Below, piece after piece: positions 9,013-17,490 of a DNA stretch of 64,000 nt; within the stretch, counting starts at the first letter, position 1; the number at the start of each line of letters is the position of its first letter. This stretch comes from CAXBCP01 sp963974055. Its GTDB lineage: Bacteria > Pseudomonadota > Alphaproteobacteria > MPNO01 > UBA830. The position numbers and the translations under genes were made by a program. The stretch is from positions 1 to 64,000 of the forward strand of contig CAXBCP010000007.1 of the NCBI GenBank assembly GCA_963974055.1. Reading direction: 5' to 3'. A model generated the notes under the pieces. It did no database searches, was not told the origin of the DNA, and was given only the letters and a program-made list of their open reading frames with translations.

Positions 9013-9920
9013 GCGGGCGTCTCTGGGTTCTCCTGTCCGGCTTGTCGGGCGGCGAGCGCCTTTCGCGCTTTGCCCTCTCGGTAGACGATATAGTAAGACG
9101 CGCCAAAGATCACGGCAGCCCCGACCCAGGTCCAGATGTCGGGCAGTTCGGAAAACATGATCCAGCCGATCGCGGTCGCGAAAATCATCCGTGAAAACTG
9201 GAACGGCTGCACGATCCGCGCATCCGCCGACGATACCGCCCGGGTAAAGCAGTACCCGCCGATGCTGCTGATGACGCCGATGCCGATCACCAGCGGCCAT
9301 TGCTGCGCGGTCGGCGTGACCCACAGAAACAGGGTCGGGACCAGGGCCAGCGGCAGCATGCCGATATTGGTCCACAGCGTGATGACTTCAGGCCCGTCCT
9401 TTCGCGACAGTATCTTTATCGTCGTGTTCGACCCGGCATGCATGAACGCGGTCGTCAGTGCGCCGACGGCGGCCAGCGTGACCTCGATGATGCCCGGCCG
9501 CATGACGATCAACGCACCGGCGAAACCGACAAAGCAGGCGATCCAGCTGTGAATATCCGCCTGCTGTTTCAGCACGATCACGGCGAGCAGGATCGTGAAC
9601 AGCGGGATCGTGTATTGCAGCGCATAGACGTCGGCGATGGGCATGCGGGCGAGCGCGTAAAACAGCAGCACCATCGCGCCATAGGCAAACAGCACCCGCA
9701 ACGCATAGACCGGCAGCTGGCTTTTATCCGGCAGGCCGACGCCCTGGCGGCGAACGATGGGGATCAGGGCCAGTACGGCAATGAGATTGCGGAAAAAGAC
9801 CAGTTCCATCGTCGGAAGCTGGCCGGCCAGTTCGCGGACCATGGCACCCGAGACCGAGCTGATCAGCGTCGCCATGCACATCCAGAAAATACCTGCCGCC
9901 GGGCCGGATCTGAGCATCAT
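9009..9920 (-). CDS. EamA/DMT family transporter
   Basis: A 303-residue inner-membrane protein with ten hydrophobic segments in two EamA repeats, including the ELVFFRNLIAVLAL loop after helix 2 and the second-repeat motif PFQFSRMIFATAIGWIMFSE. Family members export or import metabolites. As first gene of the cassette, it may move the substrate or a product of the downstream enzymes (inference). The start at 9920 begins an ATGATG pair; the 86-residue upstream extension would be soluble, arginine-rich and overlap glnS, so it is rejected. Confidence 0.83.
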   Translation of the reverse strand: MMLRSGPAAGIFWMCMATLISSVSGAMVRELAGQLPTMELVFFRNLIAVLALIPIVRRQGVGLPDKSQLPVYALRVLFAYGAMVLLFYALARMPIADVYALQYTIPLFTILLAVIVLKQQADIHSWIACFVGFAGALIVMRPGIIEVTLAAVGALTTAFMHAGSNTTIKILSRKDGPEVITLWTNIGMLPLALVPTLFLWVTPTAQQWPLVIGIGVISSIGGYCFTRAVSSADARIVQPFQFSRMIFATAIGWIMFSELPDIWTWVGAAVIFGASYYIVYREGKARKALAARQAGQENPETPA

Positions 9921-10056
9921 TGTATCCGTGTTTCTTTTTATTTGATCGCAGGCTATCAGAATTTCGGCCGGGGTATACTCCACTGGGTGCTCCACTGGGC
10001 GAATTCCGCAGGATTGCCTCTTAGCGCTTTGAATCCGGCGTGCTATACGCTCCTCC

Positions 10057-11739
10057 ATGACCGATACAGAAAACACGCTGCCGGAAGCCCCCCACGATTT
10101 TATCCGCGACCGAATCCGCGACGATTTGGCGAACGGGGTCGTTGATTCTCTGGTCACGCGGTTCCCGCCGGAACCCAACGGCTACCTGCATATCGGACAC
10201 GCCAAGTCGATCTGCCTGAATTTCGGCGTGGCGGCGGAGTTCGGCGGCCGCTGCAACCTGCGCTTCGACGACACCAACCCGGCGAAGGAAGACCAGGAAT
10301 TCATCGACGCCATCCAGGCCGATGTCCGCTGGCTCGATGTCGGCTGGGACGGCGAGGTTAAATACGCGTCCGACAATTTCGAGCAATTGTACCTTTGGGC
10401 GGAACACCTGATCGGCGCGGGGCTTGCCTATGTCGACGATCTGTCCGCGGAGGAGGTACGCGACTATCGCGGCACCCTGACCGAGCCCGGGCGGGACAGC
10501 CCGCACCGGTCGCGCAGCGTCGACGAAAACATGGACCTGTTCCGGCGCATGCGGGCAGGCGAGTTCGAAGACGGCGCCCGCGTCCTGCGCGCAAAGATCG
10601 ACATGGCATCGGGCAACATGAACCTGCGCGACCCGACCCTGTACCGCATCGTCCGCGCGCCGCATCCGCGCACCGGGGATGACTGGTGCATCTACCCGAC
10701 CTACGATTTCGCCCACGGGCAGACCGACGCGATGGAAGGCATAACGCATTCTCTCTGCACGCTGGAATTCGCCGATCACCGGCCGTTATACGACTGGCTG
10801 ATCGAAAACCTGCCGGTCCCGGCGCGGCCGCGGCAGTATGAATTTTCCCGGCTGAACATGACCCATACCGTGCTGTCCAAGCGCGTGCTGACCCGGCTGG
10901 TATCCGACGGCCATGTCGCGGGGTGGGACGATCCGCGCATGCCGACCGTATCGGGTTTCCGGCGGCGCGGCGTGCCGGCGGCGGCGATCCGCGATTTCAT
11001 CGGCCGTCTGTCGATTTCGAAGAGTGACGGCGTGGTCGAAGCGGCGATGCTCGAACACTGCATTCGCGAGCCGCTCAACGATTCCGCGCTGCGGCGCATG
11101 GCCGTCCTGCGCCCGCTCAAGGTCGTGATCGAGAATTATCCCGAGGGACAGGTCGAAGAGGTCGATGCGGTCAACAACCCGCGCGACGAAAGCGCGGGGA
11201 CGCGCAAGGTGCCGTTCAGCCGGGAAATCTATGTCGAACGCGACGACTTCATGGAAGACGCCCCGAAAAAGTTCTTCCGCCTCAGCCCGGGACGCGAAGT
11301 GCGTCTGCGGGCGGCCTATTTCGTGACCTGCACCGGGGTCGTCAAGGACGATGCCGGCGAGGTGATCGAACTGCGCTGCACCTACGATCCGGAGACCCGC
11401 GGCGGCGATTCGCCCGACGGCCGCAAGGTCAAGGGCACGCTGCACTGGGTGTCCGCCCCGCATGCGGTAGAGGCCGAAGTGCGGCTGTACAGCCCGCTTT
11501 TCGCGGAAGAAAACCCGGCGGCGGATGATTTCGTATCGGCGCTGAACCCGGACTCGCTCGAAGTCCTGGCCGGCTGCAAGCTGGAACCCGCGCTGGCGGA
11601 TTTTCCGGCGGGCGAGGTCGTCCAGTTCGAACGGCTGGGTTATTTCTGCACCGACCCCGACGGCTCGGCCGACAAACCGGTTTTCAACCGGACTGTGGGA
11701 TTGCGGGATTCCTTCGCCAAGGCGATGGCAAAGAACTGA
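10057..11739 (+). CDS. glnS: Glutaminyl-tRNA synthetase
   Basis: Charges tRNA-Gln directly with glutamine. The class I signatures are HIGH at residues 45-48 (PNGYLHIGHAK) and the KMSKS-equivalent VLSKR at residues 272-276. GlnRS-specific regions include NLRFDDTNP, RMAVLRPLKVVIENYP at the start of the anticodon-binding barrels, and the C-terminal FERLGYFC. At 560 residues it is full length. Most alphaproteobacteria lack this enzyme and make Gln-tRNA through Glu-tRNA and GatCAB, so its presence is notable. It is divergent from the EamA cassette and convergent with the ThDP enzyme. Confidence 0.95.
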   Translation: MTDTENTLPEAPHDFIRDRIRDDLANGVVDSLVTRFPPEPNGYLHIGHAKSICLNFGVAAEFGGRCNLRFDDTNPAKEDQEFIDAIQADVRWLDVGWDGEVKYASDNFEQLYLWAEHLIGAGLAYVDDLSAEEVRDYRGTLTEPGRDSPHRSRSVDENMDLFRRMRAGEFEDGARVLRAKIDMASGNMNLRDPTLYRIVRAPHPRTGDDWCIYPTYDFAHGQTDAMEGITHSLCTLEFADHRPLYDWLIENLPVPARPRQYEFSRLNMTHTVLSKRVLTRLVSDGHVAGWDDPRMPTVSGFRRRGVPAAAIRDFIGRLSISKSDGVVEAAMLEHCIREPLNDSALRRMAVLRPLKVVIENYPEGQVEEVDAVNNPRDESAGTRKVPFSREIYVERDDFMEDAPKKFFRLSPGREVRLRAAYFVTCTGVVKDDAGEVIELRCTYDPETRGGDSPDGRKVKGTLHWVSAPHAVEAEVRLYSPLFAEENPAADDFVSALNPDSLEVLAGCKLEPALADFPAGEVVQFERLGYFCTDPDGSADKPVFNRTVGLRDSFAKAMAKN

Positions 11740-11749
11740 TCCGGGCCGG

Positions 11750-13366
11750 TTAGCCCCGTAATGCGGTAAGCTGGTCGCGATAGCCCGACGGGTTGACGGT
11801 CACATCCACGAGCGTCGGCCCTTCGGCCGAGAACGCTTCGGCGAGGGCGAATTCCAGCGGATCGTGCCGCCCGACGGTCCAGGCATCGCAGCCCATCCCC
11901 CGCGCCGCCGTCGCGAAATCGACCCTCGGATACCGCACGCCCAGCGGCGGGCGCTGCTGGCGCTGTTGCTTGATATCGATCAGCGACAGGGCGGCGTCGT
12001 TCAGCACCACTACCGTCAGCGCCGCCTTCAACCGCGCCGCGGTGGACATTTCTGCAAGGCACATCATCATGCCGCCGTCGCCGGTGATCGCGACCGTATG
12101 CCGGTCGGGCTGTTCCAGCCAGCCTGCCAGCGCCGCCGGGACGGCAAACCCCATCGACGACAACCCGTTCGATTTCATCACGTCGTGGGGCGCGCGGGCC
12201 GGCCAGCGCGACATCGCCGAAAACATGTGCGCCCCGGCATCGACCGCAAGCCGCGCGCCGCCGGGAACGGCTTCCGCCGCGGCATCGACTACCGCGTCGA
12301 TCACCGCGTCCGGAAAACGCCCGTCTTCGCCGGTATTGGCAAGGGTGTCGCGGAGACGGTTTTTGAATGCCGCCAGTTCCCCCGGCGTCCAGGCGCTTCC
12401 GGTCGGTATCCGGGCCAGCCGCGCGGCGCTTTCGGCGACCGGTCCGGCGATTTCCGCATCCGCGTCGAACGGCCAGGCGAGTCCGCCGGTTTCCGACAGC
12501 ACGATCACCGGCGTCGCATGGTTCCATTTTCCGGGGATCATTTCGACCGGGTCGACGCCGCAGAACACGATCAGGTCGGCCTCCGTCAGGACGGTGTGAT
12601 CGAGTCTGGCGTTGGTGAACAACCCGACATTCAGCGGCCCGTCTTCCGGGACCACGCCCTTGGCCTTGTAGGTTGTCATCACCGGGCCGCCGAGGGCGCC
12701 GGCAAGGTCGTTTGCCGCCGCGGCCCTGTCGGCGGCGCGGCACTGGTGGCCGACGAGCACCACCGGCCGGCCGGCGGCGGCGATCAGGGACGCGGCTTTT
12801 TCCATCGCCTTGTCGTCGATGGCGCGGGGCGCGGCGGTGGTGGCGACCGCCGGTGCCGCAACCGGCGATGCGGCGTCCCCTGCGGAAAGGTCGATATGGA
12901 CGGGGCCGGGCGGTTCCGCGGCGGCGAGGTCGAACAGGTCTTCGAAGGCCTGTGCGCCGTCTGTCGGGTCGAGCCGCGCCTGGGCCTTCGAGATCGGGGC
13001 GAACATCGCCTGCTGGTCGGATATCTGGTGCGGCGGCGCGACCGCCCCGTCTTCATGTGTGTCGGTGATCACGACGATCGGCGCGCGCTCCAGCGATGCA
13101 TAGGCGACACCGTTGACCACGCTTGCGGCGCCGGGCCCGATTCCCGTCAGTACCACGCCCGGGATGCCGGTCAGTTCGCCGGTGACAGCGGCCATGATCG
13201 CGGCGGCGGTTTCGCCCCGGCAGAGGACGAATTCGATGCCGGCCCGGGCGGCGGCATCGATAATATCGAGGCTCGATCCGCCCCCGGGGACGCCGAAGAT
13301 GCGTTTGACGCCGCGGGCCGAGAGGGTCCGGGCGATACTTTCGGCAAGGGTGAGGGATATATTCAT
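11750..13366 (-). CDS. Thiamine-diphosphate-dependent enzyme, acetolactate synthase-like
   Basis: A ThDP enzyme of 538 residues with the standard three domains. The cofactor-activating Glu is in CRGETAAA (Glu52), the central domain spans roughly 190-330, and the ThDP/Mg motif is GDGGMMMCLAEM with the downstream LND. The family includes acetolactate synthases, benzoylformate and oxalyl-CoA decarboxylases and sulfoacetaldehyde acetyltransferases. The lack of an adjacent ilvN-type small subunit argues against a housekeeping acetolactate synthase. It stands divergent from the AraC-type regulator, 52 bp away, and could share its control (inference). Confidence 0.8.
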   Translation of the reverse strand: MNISLTLAESIARTLSARGVKRIFGVPGGGSSLDIIDAAARAGIEFVLCRGETAAAIMAAVTGELTGIPGVVLTGIGPGAASVVNGVAYASLERAPIVVITDTHEDGAVAPPHQISDQQAMFAPISKAQARLDPTDGAQAFEDLFDLAAAEPPGPVHIDLSAGDAASPVAAPAVATTAAPRAIDDKAMEKAASLIAAAGRPVVLVGHQCRAADRAAAANDLAGALGGPVMTTYKAKGVVPEDGPLNVGLFTNARLDHTVLTEADLIVFCGVDPVEMIPGKWNHATPVIVLSETGGLAWPFDADAEIAGPVAESAARLARIPTGSAWTPGELAAFKNRLRDTLANTGEDGRFPDAVIDAVVDAAAEAVPGGARLAVDAGAHMFSAMSRWPARAPHDVMKSNGLSSMGFAVPAALAGWLEQPDRHTVAITGDGGMMMCLAEMSTAARLKAALTVVVLNDAALSLIDIKQQRQQRPPLGVRYPRVDFATAARGMGCDAWTVGRHDPLEFALAEAFSAEGPTLVDVTVNPSGYRDQLTALRG

Positions 13367-13418
13367 CTGACCATCATGGATTGCGTCGGGATCGATTTAG
13401 GAACAAGCTTGTCGGACG

Positions 13419-14423
13419 ATGGATCAGGCAGCACATCCCGTGTCCGGCGGCCACTGGACACCTTATTTCGTCTCCAGCGATACGCAAGAGACGCGCCAGA
13501 TCGTGGGCCAGAACATTATTTCCCACACGCTGGAGCACCGCTCGCGGCAGAAACGCCCGGTCACGGTGCGATACCGCACGGCATCCGTCGGTACGCTGGG
13601 CTTCAACGAAATGGCCTATTCGATGTTCGGCGAGGGAGAAGCGGCCGTCCATGTGCCGAATATGTCGAATATCTATCTGTGCGAAGTCAATCTCGGCGGC
13701 AGGATGGCCGTCGGGCAGACGCGGGCGACGACGCCGTTCCGGCCCGGCGAAATCTACATGATCAATGCCAACGCGCCCCATACCAAGATCTGGCAGACCG
13801 ACGGGCATCAGATGATGATCCGCATCGATCGGACGGATATGGAATCGGCGCTGGAGCGGCGGATCGGCATGCCGGTTCGCGATCCGCTGATGTTCGATCC
13901 GTCGCCGCAGGCGGCCGCCGGTGCGGTGGGCACGCTGGCGAAAATGATCGAACTTCTGGGTACCGACCTGGAACGGGAAGAATCGTTCTTTGTCGGACCC
14001 GGCGGCATGGATGCGAAACAGGTGCTGCTCGACCTGATGCTCAACGCCTTGCCGCATAATTATTCGCACGTTCTTTCGGGGTCGCCGCCGGGCCTGCGTC
14101 CGCGCCACGTCCGCCACGCGGCGGCGTTTATCCACGATCATTCGGCCGAGCCTATCGGGCTGGACGATCTGGTTCGGGCCGGTGGGGTCGGCAAGCGATC
14201 GCTCCATGCCGGCTTCCGGAAATATTACGGGGTCCCGCCGATGGTCTACCTGCGGAATGTGCGTCTCGATATGGCGCGGCTGCGCCTCAAACAACTGGGT
14301 ACCGGCGATGTTTCCGTCACCGAAATCGCTTTCGAATGCGGATTTACCCATCCCAGCAAGTTTGCCGCCGCCTATAAGGACAGATTCGGCGAATTACCCT
14401 CTGTTACGCTGAGAAATGCGTAG
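13419..14423 (+). CDS. AraC/XylS family transcriptional regulator
   Basis: A 334-residue regulator. The N-terminal two-thirds resembles the AraC-binding-like cupin domain found in activators of aromatic dioxygenase operons. The C-terminal ~100 residues hold the double helix-turn-helix, with LDDLVRAGGVGKRSLHAGFRKYYG as the first HTH and VTEIAFECGFTHPSKFAAAYKDRFG as the highly conserved second one. It lies immediately upstream of, and in the same direction as, the ring-hydroxylating oxygenase genes. XylS-like direct repeats follow its stop codon, so it probably activates that operon in response to an aromatic acid (inference). Confidence 0.88.
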   Translation: MDQAAHPVSGGHWTPYFVSSDTQETRQIVGQNIISHTLEHRSRQKRPVTVRYRTASVGTLGFNEMAYSMFGEGEAAVHVPNMSNIYLCEVNLGGRMAVGQTRATTPFRPGEIYMINANAPHTKIWQTDGHQMMIRIDRTDMESALERRIGMPVRDPLMFDPSPQAAAGAVGTLAKMIELLGTDLEREESFFVGPGGMDAKQVLLDLMLNALPHNYSHVLSGSPPGLRPRHVRHAAAFIHDHSAEPIGLDDLVRAGGVGKRSLHAGFRKYYGVPPMVYLRNVRLDMARLRLKQLGTGDVSVTEIAFECGFTHPSKFAAAYKDRFGELPSVTLRNA

Positions 14424-14428
14424 AATTT

Positions 14429-14463
14429 TGCGTTTTGAGGCTAATCGACGCCGTTTCGGGCTA
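14429..14463 (+). promoter_or_regulatory. Candidate AraC/XylS-type operator: two direct repeats
   Basis: Two 15-bp half-sites lie 20 bp apart start to start: TGCG-N6-GGCTA (14429-14443) and CGCC-N6-GGCTA (14449-14463). XylS sites follow TGCA-N6-GGNTA in tandem, about two helical turns apart. The repeats lie between the regulator stop and the oxygenase alpha gene, about 100 bp upstream of its start. The match is partial, so the assignment is an inference. Confidence 0.45.
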
Positions 14464-14562
14464 GATAAGCCCCGGTGAAGCTGTGAACCTTCGTCATTGC
14501 ACGATCCCGCAGGGATTGCCACACCGTACATGAATCTGCAATCGGCAGAGCCGGAGGTATCG

Positions 14563-15885
14563 ATGAGCTGGACCAATGAACAGATCGCCGCCATGGTCGA
14601 ACCGGACCGGGCGCACCGCAAAGCCTACACCGATCCCGAGATTTTCGATCTCGAGATGGAGCGGATTTTCGAAAACACGTGGATCTATGTCGGCCATGAA
14701 AGCCAGGTGAAGGAACCGGGCGACTATTATCTCGCCCAGGTCGGCCGCCAGCCGATGGTGATGGTCAGGGACCGGAACGGCGAGGTCCAGGTGCTGTACA
14801 ACAGGTGTCCCCATCGCGGCGCCCAGATCTGCACGGCGCGCAAGGGAAACACCGGCGGCCATTTTTACTGTTCGTACCACGCCTGGACGTTCCACCTCGA
14901 CGGCAAGCTGGAAAGCATGCCCGCGAAACACGGCTATGACGGTACCAATCTCGATTTCGACGATCCCGAATTTCACATGGCACGCCCGGCCCGGTCCGAC
15001 AGTTACCGGGGATTCTGGTTCGCGAAACTGTCCGAAGGCGGGCCCGACCTTAAAACCCATCTCGGCGATTCCGCGTCCGCGTTCGACCAGTTGATCGACC
15101 GGGCGCCCGGCAAGGAAACCGAAGTCGTCGGAAGCTGTTTCCGGATGGTCCAGCAGTCGAACTGGAAAATATTCCTGGAGAACCAGCTCGATTCGTCCCA
15201 TCCCGGCGTGACTCATGAATCCACCGGCAAGGCCGCCCAGCAGATCGAAGCGAAAATCCGCGCCGACGGCAAGGAGGTCCCGCTGGAACTGAGCTTTCTG
15301 TCGGATTTCGCCCGCCTCGGACATGACGGCTGGACCAAGTTCGGCACGATCGGGTTTCCGAACGGCCATAGCAGTCTCGAAGGCTATATGGGCCTGCGCC
15401 CCGACGACCCGGATACCAACGAATACGTCCGGCGCATGTACGCCGCCTATGGCGAGGAAAAGGCCGAGGAGATCCTCAACGTCAACATTCATCACATGCT
15501 GGTCTATCCCTGCCTGTCGATTCAGCCGCCATTGCAGCAGTTGCGGTCGATCCGCCCGCTGGGCCCGGACAAAACGCTGACGGAGATCTGGCATTTCCGC
15601 CTGAAGGAGGCGCCGGAAGCGATCTACCGGCGGTCGCTCGCCTATTACTATCTGGTCAATTCGCCGTCGACGCTGGTCAACGCGGACGATCTGTTCAACT
15701 GGTGGAAATGTCAGCACGGCCTGGAATCGTCGGCGCGGGAATGGGTCAGTTTCCATCGCAATGCCGGGCAGGACATCGTCGAGGGCGACAAGACCTATTC
15801 CGCCCCCGACACGATGAGCGAACTGCCGCTGCGTCACATGATGCATGCGTGGAAAGACTATATGACCGCCGGCGAGGGGGCCTGA
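14563..15885 (+). CDS. Aromatic ring-hydroxylating dioxygenase, alpha (catalytic) subunit
   Basis: The catalytic subunit of a Rieske non-heme iron oxygenase, 440 residues. The [2Fe-2S] ligands are Cys82 and His84 (RCPHRG) and Cys103 and His106 (FYCSYHAW). The mononuclear iron site lies in ENQLDSSHPGVTH (bridging Asp210, ligands His213 and His218). The start at 14563 is preceded by a strong GGAGG at 14553-14557; an upstream in-frame ATG at 14497 is less well placed. The protein resembles benzoate, anthranilate and salicylate hydroxylase alpha subunits, but no substrate can be assigned. No ferredoxin or reductase gene is nearby. Confidence 0.92.
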   Translation: MSWTNEQIAAMVEPDRAHRKAYTDPEIFDLEMERIFENTWIYVGHESQVKEPGDYYLAQVGRQPMVMVRDRNGEVQVLYNRCPHRGAQICTARKGNTGGHFYCSYHAWTFHLDGKLESMPAKHGYDGTNLDFDDPEFHMARPARSDSYRGFWFAKLSEGGPDLKTHLGDSASAFDQLIDRAPGKETEVVGSCFRMVQQSNWKIFLENQLDSSHPGVTHESTGKAAQQIEAKIRADGKEVPLELSFLSDFARLGHDGWTKFGTIGFPNGHSSLEGYMGLRPDDPDTNEYVRRMYAAYGEEKAEEILNVNIHHMLVYPCLSIQPPLQQLRSIRPLGPDKTLTEIWHFRLKEAPEAIYRRSLAYYYLVNSPSTLVNADDLFNWWKCQHGLESSAREWVSFHRNAGQDIVEGDKTYSAPDTMSELPLRHMMHAWKDYMTAGEGA

Positions 15886-15887
15886 TC

Positions 15888-16424
15888 ATGGGAACCGCAA
15901 CCGAAAAGCTCGCCGCCGACAATCCCTTTGCTGTCGCCGGAGTCGCCGTCGAGACCCAGTTGGCGGTCGAAAAATTTCTCTACCGCCAGGCGGAAATTCT
16001 CGACGAGAAACAGTGGGACGACTGGCTCGCGCTCTATACCGATGACGGGTTTTACTGGATGCCGTCGGAGGAGGACCAGATCGAAGGCGACGGCGAGCCC
16101 AACATATTCTGGGAAGACCAGGATTTGATGCGAATGCGCATCGCCCGGAACACCCATCCGCGCGCCCACAGCCAGGCGCCGCATAACCGCCTGTGCCATG
16201 TGGTGTCGAACGTCATTGTCGAAAGCGAAGCCGCGAACGGCGATCTCGTCGTCCGCTCCCGTTTCCACTGCGCGGAGTATTTCCGCTACGAAGTCCGCAA
16301 CTTCACCGGCAAGTACCGTCATGTCCTGAAAAAGACCGGCGACGGTTACCGCATCGCCCTGCAGCGGGTCGACCTGGTCAATCGCGAAGGGCCCTACGAT
16401 TACGTTCTACAGTGGTGGCTGTAG
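15888..16424 (+). CDS. Aromatic ring-hydroxylating dioxygenase, beta (small) subunit
   Basis: A structural subunit of 178 residues that forms the alpha3-beta3 hexamer with the preceding gene product. It has the SnoaL/NTF2-like cone fold, with EILDEKQWDDWLALYTDDGFYWMP near the N-terminus, the internal RNTHPRAHSQAPHNRLCHVVSN segment typical of benzoate-type beta subunits, and the C-terminal ALQRVDLVNREGPYDYVLQWWL. It starts 2 bp after the alpha stop codon, so the two are co-translated. Confidence 0.92.
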   Translation: MGTATEKLAADNPFAVAGVAVETQLAVEKFLYRQAEILDEKQWDDWLALYTDDGFYWMPSEEDQIEGDGEPNIFWEDQDLMRMRIARNTHPRAHSQAPHNRLCHVVSNVIVESEAANGDLVVRSRFHCAEYFRYEVRNFTGKYRHVLKKTGDGYRIALQRVDLVNREGPYDYVLQWWL

Positions 16425-16470
16425 GTTCACGCTCAATATTCTATCGGCCGATTTGCATTGCGTTTTTTAT

Positions 16471-16488
16471 CTGCCATCCTGATGGCAG
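16471..16488 (+). promoter_or_regulatory. Palindrome between oxygenase beta gene and TAXI gene
   Basis: An 8-bp perfect inverted repeat (CTGCCATC / GATGGCAG) with a 2-bp centre lies just upstream of the TAXI binding-protein gene. The centre is too short for an RNA hairpin loop and no T run follows, so a protein-binding operator is more likely than a terminator. Confidence 0.35.
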
Positions 16489-16515
16489 ATGAATGTTCAC
16501 AGAAAGGTCGTGGAG

Positions 16516-17478
16516 ATGATTGATTTCACCAAGCCGCTTGCCAGTGCGTCCGTTCTGGCCGGGTTATCGCTCGTTGTCGGCGGCGCTGCCGCTCAAACCG
16601 TAAGTATCGGAACCCTGCCGCAGGGCTCGCTTGCCTATGGCATTGCCTCGGCGGCGGCCAAGGTCATGTCCGACAAGGGAGGTCTGACGACCCGCGCAGT
16701 CGGGTTCGGCGGATCGAATATCTTCATTCCGCAGGTCAATCAGGGCCGGATCGAAATGTCGACGGCAAACGCCATCGAGGCACATTTTGCGAAAGACGGA
16801 ACCGGGACATTCCCGGGCCGCCCGAACCCCAACCTGCGGGCACTCGCGCGGCTGTTCTCGTTTCAGACCGGCTTCATGGTGAAAAAGGATTCAAATTTCC
16901 AGAAACTCACCGATTTTAAGGGGCAGTCTTTTCCGTCCGGCTTTACCAGCCAGAAGATCGTCGAAGTTCTGGTCCGAGCGGCCTTCGATACCGAAGGTAT
17001 GAGCTGGAACGACATCAAGCCTGTGCCCGTGCCCAATTTCGTGCGCGGCACCGACGAACTGGTTTCCGGCAAGGTTGTGGCCTCGTTTCTGGCGCCCGGA
17101 TCGGCACTCGTCCGCAAGGCGAATGCGGCGGTGAAAATCCGTTTCCTGTCGCTCGACGCCACGCCGGCAAAGCTTGCCAAAATGCGCGCCGTCGCCCCGG
17201 GGTCGTTCTTTGCGACGGTAAAACCGTCCAAGCGGATGCCGTATATCGAAAAACCGACGACGATGCTCGGCTTCGACTATCTGCTGCTGGCCGGCAAACA
17301 TGTCAGCGACGAGATCGCCTACAAGGCGGCCAAGGCGCTGCATGACAACAAGAAGGACCTGATCGCGGGGCATGGCGTATTCCGTCAGTTCCAGCCCAAG
17401 CAGATGGCGAAGGAAGGCGTGGGGGTCGATTATCATCCCGGCGCCGTCAAGTTCTACAAGGAGGCAGGGGTCCTCTAG
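16516..17478 (+). CDS. TAXI family TRAP transporter solute-binding protein
   Basis: A periplasmic binding protein of 320 residues that feeds the fused TRAP permease encoded next. It has an N-terminal signal peptide (hydrophobic core ASVLAGLSLVVGGAAA, cleavage near AAAQ) and the TAXI hallmark GTLPQGSLAYGIASAAAKVM followed by NQGRIEMSTANAIEA. The ATG at 16516 is preceded by AAAGG at 16503-16507; an ATG 27 bp upstream is less well placed. The operon position behind the ring-hydroxylating oxygenase suggests an aromatic or other organic acid as ligand (inference). Confidence 0.9.
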   Translation: MIDFTKPLASASVLAGLSLVVGGAAAQTVSIGTLPQGSLAYGIASAAAKVMSDKGGLTTRAVGFGGSNIFIPQVNQGRIEMSTANAIEAHFAKDGTGTFPGRPNPNLRALARLFSFQTGFMVKKDSNFQKLTDFKGQSFPSGFTSQKIVEVLVRAAFDTEGMSWNDIKPVPVPNFVRGTDELVSGKVVASFLAPGSALVRKANAAVKIRFLSLDATPAKLAKMRAVAPGSFFATVKPSKRMPYIEKPTTMLGFDYLLLAGKHVSDEIAYKAAKALHDNKKDLIAGHGVFRQFQPKQMAKEGVGVDYHPGAVKFYKEAGVL

Positions 17479-17490
17479 GAACTTTTCCCC

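Noticed and set aside
7417..9375. Longer start for the acyl-CoA ligase (121 extra residues)
   Set aside because: The extension runs antisense-like through the EamA gene in another frame and has no domain; the ATGA junction at 9009-9012 marks the real start.
9970..9979. GGGGTATACT between the EamA and glnS genes, identical to the sequence before the Rieske gene
   Set aside because: It lacks the outer palindrome arms and TATTA tail and most likely is a -10-like element. I did not count it as a MarR operator, but it warns that the core alone is not specific.
11864..14059. A 731-codon open frame on the plus strand running through the ThDP gene and into the AraC gene
   Set aside because: It spans two genes in wrong frames; the real proteins show ThDP and HTH motifs in other frames.
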